Translations under genes and position numbers: made by a program
In this document: piece by piece, positions 1-5,229 of the stretch
Position numbering within the stretch: the stretch's first letter is position 1
Layout of the letters: the number at the start of each line of letters is the position of its first letter
NCBI GenBank assembly: GCA_050114795.1
Contig: JASFRS010000084.1
Coordinates: 1-10,047 of the forward strand
DNA: 10,047 nt
Reading direction: 5' to 3'
Source of the DNA: JASFRS01 sp050114795
GTDB lineage: Bacteria; Pseudomonadota; Alphaproteobacteria; Sphingomonadales; CAKZYD01
Notes under the pieces: generated by a model
Told to the model about the DNA's origin: nothing
What the model saw: the letters and a program-made list of their open reading frames with translations, nothing else
Databases searched by the model: none

Positions 1-686
1 CTGGGGAGGAAGAAAACGGCAATGGGGAGGAAAATGGGCCTAAGGTCTTAGGCGAGGATCCGGAAACTGCGCTGCCTGTATTGCTCGCGAAAGGGCGGTT
101 CGGTCCCTATATTCAATTGGGCGAAACAGTGAAGGGTGAAAAACCTAAGCGCTCTTCAATACCCAAAGATATTGCACCAGAAAATCTGACATTGGAACTG
201 GCTCTAAAGCTCCTCGCTCTGCCACGTACAGTTGGCATTCACCCCGAAACAGGCAAGCCTATCACCGCAACCATTGGCAGATTTGGCCCTTATATGTCGC
301 ATAACGGCAGCAATGTGAGCTTAAAAAGCACGGAAGAGTTGCTCAGCATAGGCATCAATCATGCTGTCACGCTTTTAGCTGAAGGCGCCAAGTCCGGACG
401 CCGCGGCCCCGAAGCCCTGAGAGAAATGGGCCCACATCCAGAAGACGGCGAGCAGATCAAATTGATGAACGGCCGTTATGGACCTTATGTGACGCATAAT
501 AAAATCAATGCCAGCCTGCCAAAGGACAAGTCACCCGACGATTTAACTTTGGAAGAGGCCGTTGCATTGCTTGCTGCACGCGCGGCCAAAGGCAAGACAA
601 AGAAACCGCGGGCCAAAGCGAAAGCGAAAGCGAAATCAAAAACAACGACTAAAAAGACGGGATCAAAATCCGCCAAGTCGTCTTAA
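1..686 (+). CDS. topA: DNA topoisomerase I, C-terminal part (5' end outside window)
   Basis: This is the C-terminal part of a type IA topoisomerase, which relaxes negatively supercoiled DNA. The reading frame is open from the left edge (first full codon at 3), so the gene begins upstream and the catalytic domain is not visible. About 227 residues are seen. They begin with an acidic Glu/Gly/Asn linker and then carry three copies of the topoisomerase C-terminal repeat, each with a core like GRFGPY or GRYGPY (near positions 93-110, 279-296 and 471-488) followed by segments such as TLELALKLLALP or TLEEAVALLAARAA. In the family these repeats bind DNA. The protein ends in a Lys/Ala/Thr/Ser-rich basic tail (from about 590), also usual in alphaproteobacterial TopA. 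The ATG-less start at 81 is only an internal codon. The stop TAA is at 684-686, and rnr begins 15 bases later in the same frame. Confidence 0.95.
   Translation, partial: GEEENGNGEENGPKVLGEDPETALPVLLAKGRFGPYIQLGETVKGEKPKRSSIPKDIAPENLTLELALKLLALPRTVGIHPETGKPITATIGRFGPYMSHNGSNVSLKSTEELLSIGINHAVTLLAEGAKSGRRGPEALREMGPHPEDGEQIKLMNGRYGPYVTHNKINASLPKDKSPDDLTLEEAVALLAARAAKGKTKKPRAKAKAKAKSKTTTKKTGSKSAKSS
615..635 (+). repeat. Short tandem repeat (AAAGCG)x3 plus AAA within topA tail
   Basis: Three perfect head-to-tail copies of the hexamer AAAGCG, plus a further AAA, encode alternating Lys-Ala in the basic C-terminal tail of TopA. A change of whole units would keep the frame, so the tail length could vary between strains. 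This may simply reflect low-complexity Lys/Ala coding. Confidence 0.6.
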
Positions 687-701
687 AGCACTGGTCTGAC
701 C

Positions 702-2963
702 ATGGCAAAAAAGGGCAAGGATAAGGCCTCTTCGGGCTTACCGACACGGGCCGAAATCCTCGATTATATTTCCCAGACAGGCGGAAAAATAACCCGCCGG
801 GATCTCGCACGTGCCTTTCATATAAAAGGAGATGATCGCGCACGCCTGCGTTCGCTGCTGAATGACATGGCCTATGATGGTGACTTAGAGCGCGCATCTG
901 CAAAGATAATTTCCCAAGGCAACAGCCTACCCCGCGTTGGCGTCGTTACGATCAACCATATCTCCGAATCCGGTAGGGCCTATGGCAAGGCGGAAAACTG
1001 GAAAGGCGAAGGGGATGGTCCCCGAATTCGCATTATCGAGGAAAAACAAAAACGCGGGCGGAAAAGCCCTAAGGCCCTTGGCATTGGCGACCGCTTCCTG
1101 GCGCGCTTGGAAGGCAGTGGGGACAAATATCGCGCTCGCATTATCAAACGCTTTGAGAAACGCGATGAAGAGGGTTTTCTCGGCGTATTTCGATTTGAAG
1201 ATGGGGATGGGCCCGCAGGATGGATTGAACCTGTGGATAAAAAGGCACGATCTATCTTCATGGTATCCGCGGCCGATCATAAAGACGCGAAAGATGGGGA
1301 GTTGGTGCGTGCCATGCCGCTACCCCATCACAAACGTCAATTCGGACCACCACAAGCACGCGTTACAGAAGCTTTGGGGGATATTTTAAGCCCGCAAAGC
1401 ATAAGTTTGATTGCCGTTCATCAACACGGCATTCCCATTGACTTTCCCACCGACGCCTTAAAACAAGCCCGTGATGCAAAAGCAGCACCCTTAGGCACGC
1501 GGGAAGATTTACGGAATGTCCCGCTTATCACAATTGATCCCCATGACGCGAGGGATCATGATGATGCGGTCTTTGCAGAACCGGACAGCAGTCCCAAGAA
1601 TCCCGAAGGGTGGCACGTCATCGTCGCCATTGCTGACGTGTCCTATTATGTCACGCCCGGCAGTCCCCTGGACAAAGCCGCGCGGGAACGCGGAAACAGT
1701 TGTTATTTCCCCGACCGTGTCGTTCCAATGTTACCGGAAGAACTGTCGACCGATCTTTGTTCTTTGAAAGCAGAGCAGGACCGGGCAAGCTTGGTTGCCC
1801 ATCTTTACTTCTCCAAGACCGGGCGGCTGATATCCCATAAATTCACACGTGCGCTCATTCGATGCGCTGCGAATCTCAGCTATGAAGACGTTCAATCTGC
1901 AATTGATGGAAAAATTGGTGAGGCCGCGGAACCCTTCGTGGAAGGCGTGCTAAAACCACTTTACGCTGCCTATGACGCCATTAAATATGCGCGCAACAAA
2001 CGCCAGCCTCTTGAACTGGACCTGCCCGAACGCAAAGTGATTCTGGATAAGGAAGGCATGGTCGCAGACGTAAAACTGCGTGAGCGCCTAGATGCACACC
2101 GCCTAATTGAAGATTTCATGATTGCGGCCAATGTGGCTGCTGCAGAGGCGCTGGAACATCAACGCAGCCCCCTTCTCTACCGCGTTCATGAAGAGCCTAG
2201 CGAAGCCAAGGTCGAAGCCCTGCGTGACTATCTGGACAGTCTGGACATTCGCCTTGCCAAAGGCCAAGTCATGCGCCCAGCTCTTTTTAACCGGGTTTTG
2301 GAGCGTGCGCGAGGCACATCCTTTGCCGAAGGAATTTCAGAAATGGTCCTGCGCAGCCAAATGCAGGCCTATTATCATCCTGAAAACCTCGGGCACTTCG
2401 GGCTGGCACTTGGGCGCTACGCGCATTTCACCTCACCCATTCGCCGCTATGCTGACTTGCTGGTTCATCGGGCGCTGATACGCGCGTATAAATTGGGCGA
2501 TGATGGCTTGGCGGACTGGGAGGTCGCGCAATTATCCTCAACTGCTGAACATATATCCGCCACCGAACGCCGCGCCATGATGGCAGAACGTGATTCTCTG
2601 GATCGTTATCTTGCTGCCTATTATGCGCATAATCGGGGCAAGCAATTTGAAGGCCGTATCACTGGCGTAACCCGTTTTGGGCTTTTCATAAAGGTCGAGC
2701 CGGCCGGCGGCGATGGCTTTGTTCCCGCCGCACAAATGGGAGCGGATTATTTTCATCATGATGAAACACGACAGGCTCTTATAGGCGAGGTCACGGGCGA
2801 CGCTTATCAATTGGGTGACAGAGTCGAAGTGAAAATCCGGGATGCGGAAGCCATTAGCGGGTCATTACGCCTAGAACTGGTCAGCGACGCGCCGCGTAAA
2901 CTCAGCTTTTCCGCTAAATCACGTGGCCGCAAAAAAGGCAAAGACCGGCGAAGACGCCGTTAG
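702..2963 (+). CDS. rnr: Ribonuclease R (3'-5' exoribonuclease)
   Basis: This 753-residue protein is a processive 3'-5' exoribonuclease of the RNase II/RNB family, which degrades structured RNA, rRNA fragments and mRNA. Domains in order: a winged-helix N-terminal segment (about 12-70), cold-shock-like OB folds (about 75-225), the RNB catalytic domain (about 245-600) and a C-terminal S1 domain (about 648-730, FEGRITGVTRFGLF). The metal-binding aspartates fit the family spacing at Asp279, Asp285, Asp287 and Asp288 (TIDPHDARDHDDAV), and the RNA-contacting SPIRRYADLLVHR motif lies at 578-590. The protein ends in a Lys/Arg-rich tail, as RNase R does but RNase II does not. Length is normal for the family. 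The ATG at 702 lies 15 bases after topA with no clear Shine-Dalgarno sequence, which suggests co-transcription and perhaps translational coupling. Its stop overlaps the stop of the opposite hpt gene. Confidence 0.97.
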   Translation: MAKKGKDKASSGLPTRAEILDYISQTGGKITRRDLARAFHIKGDDRARLRSLLNDMAYDGDLERASAKIISQGNSLPRVGVVTINHISESGRAYGKAENWKGEGDGPRIRIIEEKQKRGRKSPKALGIGDRFLARLEGSGDKYRARIIKRFEKRDEEGFLGVFRFEDGDGPAGWIEPVDKKARSIFMVSAADHKDAKDGELVRAMPLPHHKRQFGPPQARVTEALGDILSPQSISLIAVHQHGIPIDFPTDALKQARDAKAAPLGTREDLRNVPLITIDPHDARDHDDAVFAEPDSSPKNPEGWHVIVAIADVSYYVTPGSPLDKAARERGNSCYFPDRVVPMLPEELSTDLCSLKAEQDRASLVAHLYFSKTGRLISHKFTRALIRCAANLSYEDVQSAIDGKIGEAAEPFVEGVLKPLYAAYDAIKYARNKRQPLELDLPERKVILDKEGMVADVKLRERLDAHRLIEDFMIAANVAAAEALEHQRSPLLYRVHEEPSEAKVEALRDYLDSLDIRLAKGQVMRPALFNRVLERARGTSFAEGISEMVLRSQMQAYYHPENLGHFGLALGRYAHFTSPIRRYADLLVHRALIRAYKLGDDGLADWEVAQLSSTAEHISATERRAMMAERDSLDRYLAAYYAHNRGKQFEGRITGVTRFGLFIKVEPAGGDGFVPAAQMGADYFHHDETRQALIGEVTGDAYQLGDRVEVKIRDAEAISGSLRLELVSDAPRKLSFSAKSRGRKKGKDRRRRR

Positions 2964-3289
2964 GGCTTTAGATGCTGCTCCAGCATATCCTGCAAACAGG
3001 CCATAAACTTCCGCAGCACGTCCTGATTGACGCCATCAGGCATTTCAAAATGGCCTTCCAAAGAATGACAGCATTTCGCGATATCCGCCAAACCATAAGC
3101 AGCACACAAGGTTTTCAATCCATGAGCCACACGGCGAATTTCAGCATAGGCCTGCACCTCGGTCTCTTTTGTCCGGGCGACATCGATCAGATCTTCAAGC
3201 TCTAATAAACGGTCTTCAACCGTTTCCAGCACGTCCTCATATAGCTCTTCACTCCAGCTAGACGTGCCGTCTTGCGGTACTGAGGTCAT
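2960..3289 (-). CDS. Single-domain histidine phosphotransfer (Hpt) protein
   Basis: This is a 109-residue, mostly helical, soluble protein that looks like a stand-alone Hpt module, the carrier that passes phosphoryl groups between response-regulator receivers and histidine kinases. The key segment is EIRRVAHGLKTLCAAYGL, with the likely phosphorylated His56 and the following Leu58-Lys59. The usual glycine after the lysine is Thr60 here, a mild departure from HxLKG. A second helix pair (KCCHSLEGHF, then VLRKFMACLQDMLEQ) fits the four-helix bundle. No kinase, receiver or membrane segment is present. I chose the ATG at 3287-3289 because AAGGGG lies 8 bases upstream and the Hpt similarity begins just after it. 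The frame extends upstream to 3526, but that part overlaps rpmG. divK lies 420 bases away on the same strand, so a phosphorelay link is possible, but that is inference. The substrate and partner kinase are unknown. Confidence 0.82.
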   Translation of the reverse strand: MTSVPQDGTSSWSEELYEDVLETVEDRLLELEDLIDVARTKETEVQAYAEIRRVAHGLKTLCAAYGLADIAKCCHSLEGHFEMPDGVNQDVLRKFMACLQDMLEQHLKP

Positions 3290-3372
3290 GATACACACCC
3301 CTTTTTCACCGCCTTTCATTAAACCTGATAAGTCTTGAGAAATCCTTGCAACCATTTTCCAAAGATTCCTGC

Positions 3373-3400
3373 TTGACTTGGGGCCAATGATAAGTACGTT
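3373..3400 (+). promoter_or_regulatory. Possible rpmG promoter
   Basis: TTGACT at 3373-3378 is a good -35 element, preceded by C as in many alphaproteobacterial housekeeping promoters. A weak -10 candidate, TACGTT, lies 16 bases further at 3395-3400. A GANTC site (3364-3368) lies just upstream. Transcription would start near 3407, leaving a leader of about 70 bases before rpmG. The -10 match is poor, so this is a suggestion based on the -35 and its position. Confidence 0.4.
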
Positions 3401-3405
3401 ACGCG

Positions 3406-3440
3406 GCAAATAGCGGCGGGTCGTTTCCCGCCTGATTTGC
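3406..3440 (+). promoter_or_regulatory. Hairpin in the rpmG leader
   Basis: The bases can fold into a two-part stem. An outer arm pairs GCAAAT (3406-3411) with ATTTGC (3435-3440), and an inner arm pairs GGCGGG (3415-3420) with CCCGCC (3427-3432), closed by the loop TCGTTT. It would lie at the 5' end of the rpmG transcript if the proposed promoter is right. No run of T follows, so it is not an intrinsic terminator. It could stabilise the mRNA or regulate L33 synthesis, but the function is not shown by the sequence. Confidence 0.45.
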
Positions 3441-3476
3441 TTTGTACGGCGCCTTTGTTTTAATTGGAGATTGGCA

Positions 3477-3644
3477 ATGGCCAAACCCGCTTCACTAAAA
3501 ATCCGGTTGGTTTCAACCGCTGACACGGGCTACTTCTATGTAACCAAGAAGAACCCGCGTACGATGACAGAAAAATTTACTGTGCGGAAATATGATCCCG
3601 TCGTACGGAAGCACGTGGAATTCAAAGAAGCTAAAATTAAATAA
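3477..3644 (+). CDS. rpmG: 50S ribosomal protein L33 (cysteine-free form)
   Basis: This 55-residue protein is ribosomal protein L33 (bL33), a small basic component of the large subunit near the E site. The sequence starts MAKPASLKIRLVSTADTG and continues through FYVTKKNPR and KYDPVVRKHVEFKEAKIK, the usual L33 pattern. It contains no cysteine, so it is the form that does not bind zinc, as is usual in alphaproteobacteria. It begins at the ATG at 3477, with GGAGA 6 bases upstream, and is full length. It stands alone as a single-gene unit: a probable promoter and leader hairpin lie upstream and a strong terminator starts 24 bases after the stop. The neighbouring hpt and divK genes run the other way, so it is not part of a longer operon here. 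Confidence 0.97.
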   Translation: MAKPASLKIRLVSTADTGYFYVTKKNPRTMTEKFTVRKYDPVVRKHVEFKEAKIK

Positions 3645-3668
3645 TTCTAGCTTTTCAAAGATTTGAAT

Positions 3669-3695
3669 AAACCCGGGTTGTGAGCCCGGGTTTTT
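3669..3695 (+). terminator. Intrinsic terminator after rpmG, probably bidirectional
   Basis: A perfect 9-bp stem (AAACCCGGG at 3669-3677 with CCCGGGTTT at 3685-3693) closes a 7-base loop and runs into TTTTT at 3691-3695. This is a textbook rho-independent terminator for rpmG. On the minus strand the same stem is followed by TTTATT, so it can also end divK transcripts, whose stop codon lies 14 bases away. Confidence 0.93.
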
Positions 3696-3708
3696 CTAAT
3701 TCTACAGT

Positions 3709-4074
3709 TTAATCTAGAAACTGCTGAACGGTCTCTAAGAAACTCACCACCGTTATCGGTTTGGCGATATAAGCCTCGCATCCCCCGGAGCGGATTTTTT
3801 CCTCGTCCCCCTTCATGGCGAAGGCCGTAATGGCAATAACAGGGATGTGCTTTAATTCTTCATCCTCTTTCAACCATTTTGTCACCTCAAGGCCAGAGAC
3901 CTCAGGCAGTTGAATGTCCATAAGAATCAGATCGGGCATATGCTCACGCACGATATCCAGCACTTCGCGACCATCACGTGTTTGCAGGGTTTTGTAATTG
4001 TGGGCCTCGAGTAAATCGCAGAACAACTTCATATTGAGGTCATTATCCTCAACGACGAGAATTGTCTTTTCCAT
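3709..4074 (-). CDS. divK: Single-domain response regulator DivK
   Basis: This 121-residue protein is a lone receiver domain without an output domain, matching DivK. In Caulobacter and relatives DivK is phosphorylated by DivJ, dephosphorylated by PleC, and acts through DivL/CckA to lower CtrA activity and set cell-cycle progress and polarity. The receiver residues are all present: acidic pair Glu9-Asp10, phosphoacceptor Asp53 (LILMDIQLPEVSG), Thr83 (AITAFAM) and Lys105 (YIAKPI). Asp53 has the same number as in Caulobacter DivK. The ATG at 4072-4074 has a strong GGAGGAG Shine-Dalgarno sequence 6 bases upstream. The frame continues upstream for 36 codons, but that part has no receiver similarity. 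The gene stands alone, ends next to a shared terminator and is divergent from the DUF3572 gene. The usual neighbour pleD does not follow it. Confidence 0.95.
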   Translation of the reverse strand: MEKTILVVEDNDLNMKLFCDLLEAHNYKTLQTRDGREVLDIVREHMPDLILMDIQLPEVSGLEVTKWLKEDEELKHIPVIAITAFAMKGDEEKIRSGGCEAYIAKPITVVSFLETVQQFLD

Positions 4075-4218
4075 TGTCTGCTCCTCCGGGTATCCTTCTC
4101 GGATTCCTTGGAAATTTACGTCCTGCCCTCCCTTGGATAGAGTATTTATCCCTCTATTGTGAATCATAAAATACCTGCACAATTAAAAACCGCCCTTATA
4201 TTTTCTACTGCGCTGACG

Positions 4219-4234
4219 TTAAGGAAGCGTTTAC
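4219..4234. promoter_or_regulatory. Near-match to a CtrA-type box between divK and the DUF3572 gene
   Basis: TTAA (4219-4222), seven bases, then TTTA (4230-4233) matches 7 of 8 defined bases of the TTAA-N7-TTAA box bound by the alphaproteobacterial cell-cycle regulator CtrA. The location, in the divergent region of divK, makes it of interest, but it lies 145 bases from the divK start and only 24 bases before the DUF3572 start. GANTC sites occur at 4102-4106 and 4161-4165 in the same region. A single imperfect box can arise by chance. Confidence 0.3.
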
Positions 4235-4257
4235 ACTGTTACAAAGGATGTTTTGCC

Positions 4258-4530
4258 TTGAACCACGACCATGCGGAAACCATAGCCCTGCAAGCCATCG
4301 CCCATATCATTGGGGATGAATGGTTGCAGAAATCTTTCCTTGCCCAATCAGGCATGGATGAGGGATTATTGCGGGAACGGTTGAAGGATATAGAGCTTCA
4401 TTGTGCAGCGCTTGATTTCTTGATGCAACGCGATGACTGGCTGACTGTTTTTGCTGAAAGCCTCGATTTACCGCCAGAACAAATTACCCGCGCGCGACAG
4501 GCTCTTGCCCCTCTTGATATTTACGGTTGA
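4258..4530 (+). CDS. DUF3572 family protein
   Basis: This is a small, soluble, helical protein of unknown function, about 90 residues from the TTG at 4258. It resembles the DUF3572 family found in alphaproteobacteria next to divK: an early segment ETIALQAIAHIIGDEWLQKSFLAQSGM, then LHCAALDFLMQRDDWLTVFAESLDLPPEQITRARQAL, with the characteristic alternation of 'L/ALDFL' and 'F' positions. I prefer the TTG start because AAAGGA lies 9 bases upstream and it gives the usual family length. The alternative GTG at 4159 would add 33 residues unlike the family and run across the control region shared with divK. Its stop lies 6 bases before the HAD gene, so the two are probably co-transcribed with dinB. 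No catalytic motif is evident. Confidence 0.8.
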   Translation: MNHDHAETIALQAIAHIIGDEWLQKSFLAQSGMDEGLLRERLKDIELHCAALDFLMQRDDWLTVFAESLDLPPEQITRARQALAPLDIYG

Positions 4531-4536
4531 GAAAAT

Positions 4537-5229
4537 ATGACTGCATCCCCCGATACACTTTCACAAATTGATGGCGTCAAGGCCGGCTTGTCTACAGATC
4601 GTCCATTAATCATCTGCGATGCTGATGAGGTATTATTGCGTTTTGTAGAAACGCTTGAGGGTTATTTGCAGGAACAGTCGCTCTACCTTCGCCTCGACAG
4701 CTTTGCATTAAGTGGCAATATCCGCCACTCTGAAGACGATAGGGTCGTTGAAGCTGAGCGAGTAAAAGACCTTATGCGACATTTCTTTTCAACCCGCGTT
4801 GGCGATTGCCCGCCGGTTGACTATGCGGTGGAAGCTTTAGAAGCCCTTTCCAAACAAGCAGACGTCGTGGTTCTGACCAACCTGCCTAGCGCCTTAAGGG
4901 CTGAACGCGAAGCCGCAATGAAAGCTCATGGCATGCCTTATCCGGTGATATCAAATGACGGTTTAAAAGGTGCTGCGGTTCGTTATCTTAGTGATGGCCG
5001 CACCCACTCCATCGCCTTTTTGGATGATCTGCCGCATAATATCGCATCCGTTGCCGAACATGCACCTTTTGTACATAGGATTCATTTCATCGCGGATGAA
5101 CGCTTACGCCCCCTGCTTGGTCCCGCACCTGACGCGCATAGACGCATTGATTGTTGGCGAGAAGCGCATGACTATTTAGAAAGCTGGATGAATGGCCCTG
5201 AACAAAGAGATAGCAGCATTCTGCCGTGA
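4537..5229 (+). CDS. HAD-superfamily hydrolase-like protein, substrate unknown
   Basis: This 230-residue protein carries all four haloacid dehalogenase motifs in order: motif I CDADEVLL with nucleophile Asp28 and acid/base Asp30, motif II VVVLTN with Thr114, motif III Lys144, and motif IV FLDDLPHN with Asp163 and Asp164. These support a magnesium-dependent phosphohydrolase acting through a phospho-aspartate, in the cytoplasm, as no signal or membrane segment is seen. The insert between motifs I and II (about 40-105) is helical and would form the cap that selects the substrate. I do not recognise a specific enzyme. It starts 6 bases after the DUF3572 gene, and its last 38 bases overlap the start of dinB in another frame, so the three genes are likely one transcript and dinB translation may be coupled. 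A link to nucleotide or DNA-damage metabolism is only inferred from this position. Confidence 0.8.
   Translation: MTASPDTLSQIDGVKAGLSTDRPLIICDADEVLLRFVETLEGYLQEQSLYLRLDSFALSGNIRHSEDDRVVEAERVKDLMRHFFSTRVGDCPPVDYAVEALEALSKQADVVVLTNLPSALRAEREAAMKAHGMPYPVISNDGLKGAAVRYLSDGRTHSIAFLDDLPHNIASVAEHAPFVHRIHFIADERLRPLLGPAPDAHRRIDCWREAHDYLESWMNGPEQRDSSILP

Noticed and set aside
81..686. A separate 201-residue gene starting at 81
   Set aside because: The frame is open to the left edge and the content is the C-terminal repeats of TopA, so 81 is an internal codon.
485..903. Minus-strand open frames opposite the end of topA and start of rnr
   Set aside because: Low-complexity shadows of the Lys-rich tail and N-terminus; no ribosome binding site or family pattern.
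937..1389. 150-residue open frame inside rnr
   Set aside because: It lies in another frame of the well-supported rnr gene, with no recognisable family pattern.
3290..3526. N-terminal extension of the Hpt protein
   Set aside because: It overlaps rpmG on the other strand and shows no Hpt similarity; the ATG at 3287-3289 has a good ribosome binding site.
4075..4182. N-terminal extension of DivK
   Set aside because: The receiver domain begins right at the ATG at 4072-4074, which has a strong GGAGGAG site; the extension covers the control region.
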